Below are positions 1 to 5,403 of a DNA stretch of 7,017 nt, in pieces (the first letter of the stretch is position 1; every line of letters starts with the position of its first letter). The notes beneath the pieces are model-generated. The model was not told the origin of the DNA. It saw only the letters and a list, made by a program, of their open reading frames with translations, and did no database searches. The stretch is from OFTM10 sp964196195 (GTDB taxonomy: Bacteria > Actinomycetota > Acidimicrobiia > Acidimicrobiales > Aldehydirespiratoraceae): the NCBI GenBank assembly GCA_964196195.1, contig CAXMSE010000099.1, positions 1 to 7,017 on the forward strand, read 5' to 3'. Made by a program: the position numbers and the translations under genes.

Positions 1-2
1 GC

Positions 3-158
3 GCCACTTCGATGGGTCCCGTGGGCGGCGAGGTTCTCGGTCTTCTCTCCCTCGCCGTCCACGCCAAGGTCCCGATCTCGACACTTCGTTCGATGATCTA
101 CGCCTATCCCACGTTCCACAAGGGCATCGAAGACGCCCTGAACCGACTCGAACTGTGA
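3..158 (+). CDS. C-terminal end of a FAD/NAD(P)-dependent disulfide-oxidoreductase-like protein (5' end outside window)
   Basis: The last 51 codons of a gene that enters from the left and ends at TGA 156-158. The visible residues match the C-terminal dimerisation domain of the pyridine nucleotide-disulfide oxidoreductase family (dihydrolipoyl dehydrogenase, mercuric reductase and relatives): a GGEVLGLLSLAVHAKVP helix, then IYAYPTFHKGIEDAL. In dihydrolipoyl dehydrogenase this last motif carries the active-site His of HPT; here the position is Tyr (YPT), as in mercuric-reductase-like and uncharacterised actinobacterial members. The flavin domain and any redox Cys pair lie outside the window, so substrate and exact subfamily cannot be given. 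The gene ends just before the hairpin at 165-190, which it shares with the converging DUF4389 gene. The family call is fairly sure; the function is open. Confidence 0.85.
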   Translation, partial: ATSMGPVGGEVLGLLSLAVHAKVPISTLRSMIYAYPTFHKGIEDALNRLEL

Positions 159-164
159 TCCTGG

Positions 165-190
165 CGGGTCGGCCGTTCGCGGCCGGCCCG
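165..190. terminator. Bidirectional hairpin terminator with a UUCG loop between convergent genes
   Basis: An 11-base-pair stem (165-175 with 180-190) closes on the tetraloop TTCG at 176-179; the only non-Watson-Crick pair is T169-G186. It starts 7 bases after the stop of the left gene and ends 1 base before the stop codon of the DUF4389 gene on the other strand, so it can serve both. There is no U-run on either side, as is common for hairpin terminators of high-GC actinobacteria. Confidence 0.75.
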
Positions 191-191
191 A

Positions 192-773
192 TCAGTCGGT
201 CGAGAATGCCGGATACTCGTCGGTGAGCATCCAGAAGTAGGCGTTCAGCCTGATGCCCACTCTCAGAGCGCCCATGACGAAGTCGCGGATCCCCTGGGGC
301 CAACGCCCGGTGAACAGCACCGCGAACCAGGCCACGAACCAGAGCACGAACGCTGCGATCCAGATGACCATTGCGAAGAGCATGGCCGGTATCACCCAGA
401 AGATCCGCAGGCCGACCGTAAGCCGGTTGCGATCACCAAGATCCGGTTCGAAATCGATGCGGAGCGGCTGGCCACCGGGATCTGCCGCCGTCGTACTGAA
501 GTCGAACGGCGGATACTCGGTATGTAGGAACCCGGCGTAGGCATAGGCACGGGTGGTGTAGCGCAGGACCATGCATTGCAGGGTGGCCAGGCCTTCGGGC
601 AGCTTGCCGGTGAACACGATCGCGAACCAGGAGATCAGCCCGATCACCTGACCGACGGTTTCCAGAACCTGGGCCAGGATGAGGTGGGGGATGGCCAGCA
701 GCCATTGGACCAGGGGACGCCAGTTGTCCACCTTTTCCGGTGCTTCGAGGGTGACTGTTGCGGGATAGGCCAT
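192..773 (-). CDS. DUF4389 domain membrane protein with two repeats
   Basis: A 193-residue integral membrane protein of the DUF4389 family; its biochemical role is unknown. It is built from two copies of one unit exactly 100 residues apart. WFAIVFTGKLPEGL (49-62) corresponds to WFAVLFTGRWPQGI (149-162), and the AYAYAGFLHTEYPPF end of unit one (76-90) to LNAYFWMLTDEYPAF (176-190). Hydrophobic stretches lie at about 21-55 and 118-155; the loop at 88-115 between units is polar. The ATG at 771-773 is preceded by AGGA (781-784) with 7 bases of spacing, which supports this start. It is the last gene of the minus-strand run below ppc, separated from the 82-residue gene by a hairpin (798-818), so it may be partly uncoupled from that operon. 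The stop TGA abuts the shared terminator at 165-190. Confidence 0.9.
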   Translation of the reverse strand: MAYPATVTLEAPEKVDNWRPLVQWLLAIPHLILAQVLETVGQVIGLISWFAIVFTGKLPEGLATLQCMVLRYTTRAYAYAGFLHTEYPPFDFSTTAADPGGQPLRIDFEPDLGDRNRLTVGLRIFWVIPAMLFAMVIWIAAFVLWFVAWFAVLFTGRWPQGIRDFVMGALRVGIRLNAYFWMLTDEYPAFSTD

Positions 774-797
774 GGGAGCGTCCTCACTGTTGTGAAA

Positions 798-818
798 GAC
801 ACCTGCGGGGCAAGTGTC
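798..818 (-). terminator. Hairpin between the 82-residue gene and the DUF4389 gene
   Basis: Arms 798-806 and 810-818 pair over 9 positions around a 3-base loop. One pair is C-A if read on the + strand but a G-U wobble on the minus-strand RNA, so the structure is better in the direction of the flanking genes. In that direction it is followed by TCTTTC, a short T-rich stretch. It lies 23 bases beyond the stop of the 82-residue gene and 25 bases before the DUF4389 start, fitting a weak terminator or attenuator. It could instead be a structured 5' leader if a promoter lies at 828-833. Confidence 0.5.
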
Positions 819-827
819 GGCTACCAG

Positions 828-833
828 ACAATA
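828..833 (-). promoter_or_regulatory. Possible -10 box for the DUF4389 gene
   Basis: On the minus strand this reads TATTGT, fitting the actinobacterial TANNNT -10 pattern. Transcription would begin near 821, just before the hairpin at 798-818. No clear -35 box stands at the usual distance; TTGGCC is 19 bases away. Weak evidence. Confidence 0.25.
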
Positions 834-840
834 CCGAGGC

Positions 841-1089
841 TCAGTCGGGCATGGCCAAGTGGCTGTTGTGACGAAGCCCGTGGACTACCTGGAGCCACAC
901 AAGGTCGTATCCCCTGGCCGAGAAACTGTCCTTGTCGGTCTCGTCGTGCACCACGAAGCTTCCGTCGGGAAGGGGTTCCAACTTGGAGACCTCGATCCAA
1001 CCAGTCTTCTCGGGGCCGCGCTTGTTGACAACATCGCCGCTCTGCGCATCCACGGCGCGGATCATCACGATCTCGATGCGACTACGCAC
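841..1089 (-). CDS. Small protein of unknown function (82 residues), downstream of ppc
   Basis: I do not recognise this protein. It starts with GTG at 1087-1089, preceded by a perfect GAGGAG ribosome binding site (1096-1101) six bases away. An in-frame ATG ten codons further up would place that GAGGAG inside the coding region and has no ribosome site of its own, so the GTG is preferred. The product is soluble-looking, with no signal peptide or membrane helix. Alternating hydrophobic stretches (RIEIVMIRAVDA, GWIEVSKLEPL, GSFVVHDE, DLVWLQVVH) suggest a mostly beta fold with a short C-terminal tail. It begins 81 bases after the ppc stop on the same strand with no strong terminator between, so co-transcription with ppc is likely. 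A role tied to PEP carboxylase is only a guess from position. Confidence 0.75.
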   Translation of the reverse strand: MRSRIEIVMIRAVDAQSGDVVNKRGPEKTGWIEVSKLEPLPDGSFVVHDETDKDSFSARGYDLVWLQVVHGLRHNSHLAMPD

Positions 1090-1095
1090 GGAGCT

Positions 1096-1101
1096 CTCCT
1101 C
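1096..1101 (-). promoter_or_regulatory. Ribosome binding site of the 82-residue gene
   Basis: GAGGAG on the minus strand, six bases before GTG 1087-1089. It decides the start: the longer reading from ATG 1117-1119 would run through this site. Confidence 0.75.
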
Positions 1102-1170
1102 TGGGTCTCGCGTACCCATCGGCCGCGAGCACCTCGTGATGTAGGTCGAGCGGGTTCTTTGGGTAGCCGC

Positions 1171-3888
1171 TCAGCCGGTGTTACGAAGGCCGGCGGCGAC
1201 ACCATTGATGGTCAAGAGCAGGGCGCGACGCAGGCGAGCCTCCTCGACCGGATCTTCAGCGCCGGATCTGCTGCGGGCCAACAAGTCGACCTGGAGCACA
1301 TTGATCGGGTCTAGGTAAGCGTCTCGCACTGCGAGAGTTCGCCGCAGGATCGGGAGGTCGTCGAGCAGCTGAACGCCGGTGAGAATCGCGATCTCATCGA
1401 GGGTGAGCCGGTGTTCCTCCACAATTCGCTCGAAAAGGTGGTGGAGGTCGGGGCGCACGAGCGTCGTGACATAGTGCCGCGAGATCGCCAGGTCGGTCTT
1501 GGAAAGTGTCATCTCCACGTTGGAGACGAAGGTACGGAAGAACTGCCAGTGCTCGTACATCTCGGCGAGATCCTCGGCCCGGCCCGATTCCCGGATTGCC
1601 GCCAGTCCCGAACCGACCCCGAACCAGCCAGGGATTATCTGGCGTGACTGCGTCCAGCCGAAAACCCAAGGAATGGCCCGGAGGTCTTCGAGCCCGCCGT
1701 CGCTGCCCGCGCGGCGCGCAGGGCGCGAACCGATGTTCATGGCCGCCAGTTCCTCGACTGGGGTGGAGGTCTGGAAGTACTCGACGAGCCCCGGCGACTC
1801 GAGGAAGGTGCGGTAGGCGCCGTAGGCCGCATCGGACATCGAGTCCATGGTGGCGTCCCAGCGGGCGCTGGTGACCGGATCGTTACGGGGGGAGCGGTGC
1901 GCGAGCGAGGCCTCTAGGACCGCGGCGACGGCCAGGTCGAGGTTTCGCTGGGCTATCTGGGGAAGGCCGTACTTATCGGCGATCACCTCTCCCTGTTCGG
2001 TCAGCTTCACCGATCCGCTCACAGCCCCCGGAGGCTGACCGAGGATCGAAGCATGAGTGGGCCCGCCGCCCCGACCGATGGTGCCGCCCCGGCCGTGGAA
2101 AACGGTGATTCGAACCCCGGTCTCGGCTGCGATGTCGGCAATCGTGCGTAGTGCTTTGTGGATCTCCCACTGGGAGGTGGTGATTCCTCCGTCCTTGTTC
2201 GAGTCGGAGTAGCCGACCATCACCTCCTGCTTATCGCCCCTGAGCTCGACGAGGCGCCGGTAGGGCACCGTCGTCAGCAACTCGCGTAGGACGGGGCCGA
2301 TCGATCGGAGGTCCTCGATCGTCTCGAACAGGGGCACGAACCCGAGGCGGGCAGTGTCGGTGCTCAGATCGATCAGACCGACATCGCGGGCGAGGACGGC
2401 CGGCGCGAGTACATCGTCGACACCCTGGGTCATCGAGATGATGTAGCTCTCCACGATCTGGTCGCCGTGGGCGTCCATCCGTCGGCGCAGGAGATCGAGA
2501 AGTTCGAGCGAGGGGTTGTCGGCCGCACGGGTGGGGGGCGCCAGAGGGCGAGGGCTACTGAGCTCGTCGGTGAGCAGGACGATCCGTTCAGCCCTTGACA
2601 ATGACGGGTAGTCGATCCCGAGAGGTGCAAAGAGGGACTCCAGGGCCTCATGATGGCGAGCCGTGTGCTCCCGGATGTCGAGCACGGCGAGATGAAACCC
2701 GACCATCGCCACGATCCGCCGCACCCTCGCGAGCCGGCCGTGAGCTAGCGACCCTCCTCGGTTCTCCTCCAGTGAGGCGGTGAGCATCGCCAGATCTGCT
2801 TCGAGGTCGTCGGGGGAGGCGTAGGCGCGAGAACCGGACGGTATCTGGGCGGTTTCGAGTAGGCGCTGGTGGATCACCGCTATCCGTAGGCGGTAGGGCT
2901 CGCCCTCGCTGAGGGTACCGAAGCGGCTGATGACCGAAGGGAAGTTCTCACGATCCTCGGCCAGCTTGGCAGTGAGTTCGTCGGAGACAGAGCGAACCGC
3001 GGTGCTGACGCTGAGCTCAGAGGAGAGCTGCTCGACCTCGGTGATCAAGAGCCGCAGCGCACGGCTGCGTTGGAAATCGAGCACCGCCAAGGTGGTGGAC
3101 GGCGTGACGTTGGGGTTGCCGTCGCGATCACCCCCCACCCAGGTGCCGAACCGGATCGGAGGCGATGTGTTGTCGAGCTCACCACCGATCGACCGAAGCA
3201 CGGCATCGATGTCATCGAGGAGTTCGGGGACCCCGCCCACAATCACCTCGGTGAGGAAGTAGAGAATCGATCGGGCCTCGTCGACGGGGTCGGGTTGGGC
3301 TCGCCTCAGTTCATCGGTCTGCCAGATCGCATCGATCAACTCGTCGACGCGGCGGTCGATCCGGTGTTGGAGTCCCTCGTCGTTTTGGGCGTGTTGTCGC
3401 TGCTCGATCAGAAGGGCGATCTCCGCGAGCTTGTCGAGTATCGAGCGACGAGATGCCTCGGTGGGGTGAGCGGTGAACACCGGCCTGAGCTCGGACTGGT
3501 TCGCGGCGTCGTTCACCTCCTCGGGAGTGAATCCCTGATCAATGAGGCGAGCGACCGTCTCGCCGAAGCGGTTGCCTCGCGCCGCTCCGGTTTCGGTGAG
3601 GTCGTCGATTCGGTGAACCTGTTCGGCGGTGTTGGCCAGATGGAAGTAGGTGGTGAAGGCCCGGACCAGCTGGATCGCATCCACCACGTCGACATCGGCG
3701 AGCAGCTCGGTCAGCTGCAGGTGGGCGTCGTCGCCCTGGCGGAGTTCTCTTGCGAGAACACGCACCTGTTCGACCCGTTCGAGGAGGTCGGGACCTTGCT
3801 GGCGGATGAGGGCGTCGCCGAGCTGATTGCCCAGCCGACGGATATCGCTGCGAAGGGCGGAGTCGAGGTCGTCGAGCGAAGGAGCCAC
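1171..3888 (-). CDS. ppc: Phosphoenolpyruvate carboxylase
   Basis: Cytosolic enzyme that adds bicarbonate to phosphoenolpyruvate to give oxaloacetate and phosphate, refilling the TCA cycle. The 905-residue product is close to the family's usual length (E. coli 883). Signatures in order: LRSDIRRLGNQLG near the N-terminus (12-24), FTAHPTE (138-144) with the catalytic His141, GTWVGGDRDGNP (248-259), VGYSDSNKDGG (558-568), FHGRGGTIGRGGGP (597-610), LTEQGEVI (629-636), PWVFGWTQSR (740-749) and the canonical C-terminal RNTG (902-905). Residues that bind the inhibitor aspartate in E. coli have counterparts (about Arg606, Lys797, Arg855, Asn903), so feedback inhibition is probably kept. GTG 3886-3888 is chosen because homology begins about 12 residues in and a TANNNT -10 box lies six bases before it. 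The frame stays open to 4737, but that part is antisense to the thioesterase. The 82-residue gene follows on the same strand. Confidence 0.97.
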   Translation of the reverse strand: MAPSLDDLDSALRSDIRRLGNQLGDALIRQQGPDLLERVEQVRVLARELRQGDDAHLQLTELLADVDVVDAIQLVRAFTTYFHLANTAEQVHRIDDLTETGAARGNRFGETVARLIDQGFTPEEVNDAANQSELRPVFTAHPTEASRRSILDKLAEIALLIEQRQHAQNDEGLQHRIDRRVDELIDAIWQTDELRRAQPDPVDEARSILYFLTEVIVGGVPELLDDIDAVLRSIGGELDNTSPPIRFGTWVGGDRDGNPNVTPSTTLAVLDFQRSRALRLLITEVEQLSSELSVSTAVRSVSDELTAKLAEDRENFPSVISRFGTLSEGEPYRLRIAVIHQRLLETAQIPSGSRAYASPDDLEADLAMLTASLEENRGGSLAHGRLARVRRIVAMVGFHLAVLDIREHTARHHEALESLFAPLGIDYPSLSRAERIVLLTDELSSPRPLAPPTRAADNPSLELLDLLRRRMDAHGDQIVESYIISMTQGVDDVLAPAVLARDVGLIDLSTDTARLGFVPLFETIEDLRSIGPVLRELLTTVPYRRLVELRGDKQEVMVGYSDSNKDGGITTSQWEIHKALRTIADIAAETGVRITVFHGRGGTIGRGGGPTHASILGQPPGAVSGSVKLTEQGEVIADKYGLPQIAQRNLDLAVAAVLEASLAHRSPRNDPVTSARWDATMDSMSDAAYGAYRTFLESPGLVEYFQTSTPVEELAAMNIGSRPARRAGSDGGLEDLRAIPWVFGWTQSRQIIPGWFGVGSGLAAIRESGRAEDLAEMYEHWQFFRTFVSNVEMTLSKTDLAISRHYVTTLVRPDLHHLFERIVEEHRLTLDEIAILTGVQLLDDLPILRRTLAVRDAYLDPINVLQVDLLARSRSGAEDPVEEARLRRALLLTINGVAAGLRNTG

Positions 3889-3894
3889 CGCCGC

Positions 3895-3900
3895 ACCGTA
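3895..3900 (-). promoter_or_regulatory. -10 box of a leaderless ppc promoter
   Basis: TACGGT on the minus strand, then six bases, then the GTG start of ppc. The box occupies -12 to -7 if transcription starts at the G of GTG, giving an mRNA without a leader. No Shine-Dalgarno sequence is visible before the GTG, which fits. No clear -35 box. Confidence 0.55.
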
Positions 3901-3960
3901 GCGTCGGACGCAGCGGTGAGGCGACCGGTGGGCGATTCGTCCGGCTGGATCGCGGTGGCC

Positions 3961-3966
3961 TACCGT
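3961..3966 (+). promoter_or_regulatory. -10 box of a leaderless promoter for the 225-residue thioesterase
   Basis: TACCGT, then six bases, then ATG 3973-3975. The geometry is the same as at ppc on the other strand. No ribosome binding site precedes the ATG. The -35 region has only TTCGTC with a 19-base spacer, a poor match. Confidence 0.55.
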
Positions 3967-3972
3967 CGAGCG

Positions 3973-4650
3973 ATGCCCGACTCGCCCGAGAGCCTCGTGA
4001 GCGCCCTGCGAGACCTCATCGAGGTGGTGAGGACCTCTGATCTCGACGATCTCGCTCTCAGCAGTTCCACCGAGGCCGTGCAGGCCATCACCGACGGTCT
4101 CCGTCCCCACATAGTGGATGGGGTGCGGATGCAGGCCACCCTCGACCTCCATGAGCTGCTCACCCGGGCCGATGCAACCGTGGATCGTAAGGCCCGGCTG
4201 CGAGAGCTGGGACTCTCGGGAGTGTTTCCCTACAGTCCTTATGTCGGCCTGCTCAACCCCCTGGCACCACCTGCGAGGCTGGAGATAGTCGAAGGTGATC
4301 CCTGGGCCGTGCTCGAAGGGGAAGTGAGCTTCAGCGATGCCTACAACGGTCCCCCCGCGGGAGTTCACGGCGGAGTGCTCGCCGGCATGTTCGACGAGTT
4401 GCTGGGTGCGGTGTGTGTGGTGAACGACGTGGGCGGATTCACCGGCACCCTTTCCATCCGCTATCGCGCTCCGGCGCCACTTCAGGCATCGATACGCATG
4501 CAGGCCTGGATCGAGCGGGTGGAAGGACGAAAGACGTTCGCGCGGGGAACATTTCATCATGGCGACACCCTTCTGCTCGAGGGCGAGGCGATATTCATTG
4601 GCTCTGAGGATCTCCCCCTGACCCGGCCTCAGGCTCGAACCGACTCGTAG
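3973..4650 (+). CDS. PaaI-family hotdog-fold acyl-CoA thioesterase with an N-terminal extension
   Basis: A 225-residue protein predicted to hydrolyse acyl-CoA thioesters in the cytosol; the substrate is unknown. The hotdog domain fills roughly 85-212. YNGPPAGVHGGVLAGMFDELLG (in two halves, 124-134 and 135-145) carries the family's HGG motif (His132) and the acidic residues Asp141 and Glu142 of the central helix. TGTLSIRYRAPAPL (158-171) is the following strand, and ERVEGRKTFARGTF (181-194) a late strand. PYSPYVGLLNPLAPP (86-100) before the core is common in actinobacterial members. The first 75 residues are mainly helical and have no hotdog counterpart. The frame runs open far upstream, but that part is antisense to ppc; ATG 3973 is chosen for its leaderless promoter and for leaving ppc intact. 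Its last 22 bases overlap the AlkB remnant on the other strand. Confidence 0.88.
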   Translation: MPDSPESLVSALRDLIEVVRTSDLDDLALSSSTEAVQAITDGLRPHIVDGVRMQATLDLHELLTRADATVDRKARLRELGLSGVFPYSPYVGLLNPLAPPARLEIVEGDPWAVLEGEVSFSDAYNGPPAGVHGGVLAGMFDELLGAVCVVNDVGGFTGTLSIRYRAPAPLQASIRMQAWIERVEGRKTFARGTFHHGDTLLLEGEAIFIGSEDLPLTRPQARTDS

Positions 4651-4781
4651 GGCCAGACTCCGTCGTCGGGCACATGGCGAAAGCTGATGCTCATTCGCGG
4701 CGGCGCGGAGACCATCTTCGGTACACAGTGCTCCCACGCCGAACGACAGGCGTGGCCAGCGGAAGGTCGGGGGCGTTTCAT
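4629..4781 (-). pseudogene. C-terminal remnant of an AlkB-type 2-oxoglutarate/Fe(II) oxygenase
   Basis: The minus strand encodes WEHCVPK, then PRMSISFRHV, ending at TGA 4629-4631. This is the C-terminal signature of AlkB-family DNA/RNA dealkylases. The His of WEH corresponds to the third iron ligand (E. coli His187), and the Arg of PRMS and of SFR to the two arginines that hold 2-oxoglutarate and close the core (Arg204, Arg210). GHACRSA before it loosely resembles the family's GG.CQR. region. The rest, including the HxD iron motif, is absent: the frame stops at TAG 4821-4823, and I find no AlkB motifs in other frames further up. The only in-frame ATG (4779-4781) has no spaced ribosome site. 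The piece overlaps the thioesterase end by 22 bases. It reads as a decayed or truncated gene; a short functional peptide is unlikely. The same signature ends the intact-looking copy at 6892-7017. Confidence 0.7.
4734..4755 (+). terminator. Possible terminator hairpin after the 225-residue thioesterase
   Basis: A perfect 7-base-pair stem (CCACGCC 4734-4740 with GGCGTGG 4749-4755) around an 8-base loop, 83 bases past the thioesterase stop. No T-run follows. It lies inside the AlkB remnant, including its Trp codon, so it may be chance. Confidence 0.3.
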
Positions 4782-4797
4782 CCTCGGGTCGACCAGC

Positions 4798-4819
4798 GCA
4801 TATTGCCGGTTATGGGCGG
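4798..4819 (+). repeat. Degenerate third copy of the ATATGGGCGG repeat
   Basis: Sixteen of 22 positions match 6233-6254 without gaps: both have CATAT near the start and TATGGGCGG at the end. It sits one base beyond the stop of the 72-residue membrane protein gene and just upstream of the AlkB remnant. The divergent middle means relatedness is likely but not certain. Confidence 0.4.
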
Positions 4820-4820
4820 T

Positions 4821-5039
4821 CTAGTGTGCCGAAGGATCGAGGCTTTGAGGACGTCCGCCAGATATCAGAGGCCACTCTCCTGCGAAGCCCCGCCAGATCA
4901 CAAGCGCCACTAGTAGCAGGCCGATGCCCCAGAAGAACACAGCCAGCGAGGTCCATAGCAGCCCCATGAGGACGCCGTACAGTCCCGGCGCCGCTGGTAC
5001 GATCGCGAGCCATCTTAGTGTGCGCAACTGGTATCTCAT
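4821..5039 (-). CDS. Small membrane protein with two helices (72 residues), unknown function
   Basis: I do not recognise a named family. The product has a short basic N-terminus (MRYQLRTLRW), two closely spaced hydrophobic helices at about 10-27 and 29-49 separated by a Gly/Leu turn, and a polar tail ending SLDPSAH. It should sit in the inner membrane with both ends on the same side. ATG 5037-5039 is preferred over longer in-frame readings because GGGAG (5046-5050) lies six bases before it; the 41 upstream codons are polar and look non-coding. The stop TAG 4821-4823 is followed in the same frame by the AlkB remnant, but nothing suggests a real fusion. No neighbour gives a clear functional link. 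Confidence 0.65.
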   Translation of the reverse strand: MRYQLRTLRWLAIVPAAPGLYGVLMGLLWTSLAVFFWGIGLLLVALVIWRGFAGEWPLISGGRPQSLDPSAH

Positions 5040-5045
5040 GAGTGT

Positions 5046-5050
5046 CTCCC
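5046..5050 (-). promoter_or_regulatory. Ribosome binding site of the 72-residue membrane protein
   Basis: GGGAG on the minus strand, six bases before ATG 5037-5039. It supports this start over the in-frame candidates at 5126 and 5162, which lack such a site. Confidence 0.6.
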
Positions 5051-5070
5051 TCTGCCCGAAGATCAGGCTT

Positions 5071-5076
5071 TCTATA
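5071..5076 (-). promoter_or_regulatory. Possible -10 box for the 72-residue membrane protein
   Basis: TATAGA on the minus strand, an AT-rich island in GC-rich surroundings. It would start transcription near 5064 and give a leader of about 25 bases that includes the GGGAG site. No convincing -35 box. Tentative. Confidence 0.3.
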
Positions 5077-5403
5077 GAGACAGACGTTCCTGGCGGGCCT
5101 CGCGGGTGACACCGATCACCTTTCATGAGCCGAGATCGACCATCGGCCCGGCGGCGGCCCATCGCACTCGGTTGGAGGAAGGGTTGCGCAATCCTCGGTC
5201 CATCCCCGGTCGTGGTGGAATCTCGACGTCTGATCTGATGTGGAACCCGCGCGATAACGGCACATCACGCGCTCTCACTCACTGTGGCTGATCGTGGTGC
5301 TGGCGAGGACTGGGATTGCCGGATGAGGGGCGGGTGATGTTCCTGACGCCGGGCGGTTGTTCTGGGGCGTCCCCGACCCAGCGAACCGCGATCACACTGT
5401 TCG
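5077..5403. other. Gene-poor intergenic stretch with one inverted repeat
   Basis: No convincing gene on either strand: the open frames here are short, lack ribosome sites and are rich in Arg, Pro and Gly. It contains a perfect 7-base inverted repeat, TGATGTG (5236-5242) and CACATCA (5261-5267), with an 18-base spacer, which could be an operator but has no promoter beside it. Near its right end, 5345-5371 can form a hairpin below the membrane protein gene. It may be decayed sequence, but I see no recognisable AlkB or transposase pieces. Confidence 0.5.
5345..5371 (-). terminator. Possible terminator hairpin below the 225-residue membrane protein
   Basis: GACGCC (5345-5350) pairs with GGCGTC (5366-5371) over six GC-rich positions with a 15-base loop, 33 bases past the stop at 5404. 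Competing short stems (GGGG/CCCC at 5364-5374) overlap it. No T-run. Weak. Confidence 0.3.

Noticed and set aside
1107..1129. CTCGCG / CGCGAG hairpin between ppc and the 82-residue gene
   Set aside because: Six pairs with an 11-base loop and no T-run, located just before the ribosome site of the next gene; too weak for a terminator call.
814..1314. + strand open frame across the 82-residue gene and the end of ppc
   Set aside because: It overlaps better-supported minus-strand genes and has no ribosome site or recognisable motif.
3070..3972. Upstream extension of the thioesterase frame on the + strand
   Set aside because: It is antisense to the 5' third of ppc; the open frame reflects codon bias in GC-rich DNA.
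3889..4737. Upstream extension of the ppc frame by about 280 codons on the minus strand
   Set aside because: It is antisense to the thioesterase at 3973, has no PEP carboxylase homology, and would give a protein far longer than the family. The family N-terminus begins about 12 residues after GTG 3888.
4674..4913. + strand open frame of 79 codons
   Set aside because: It is Arg-rich, lies antisense to the AlkB remnant and the small membrane gene, and has no ribosome site.
5106..5291. + strand open frame of 61 codons in the empty interval
   Set aside because: GTG start without a ribosome site; composition looks like non-coding GC-rich sequence.
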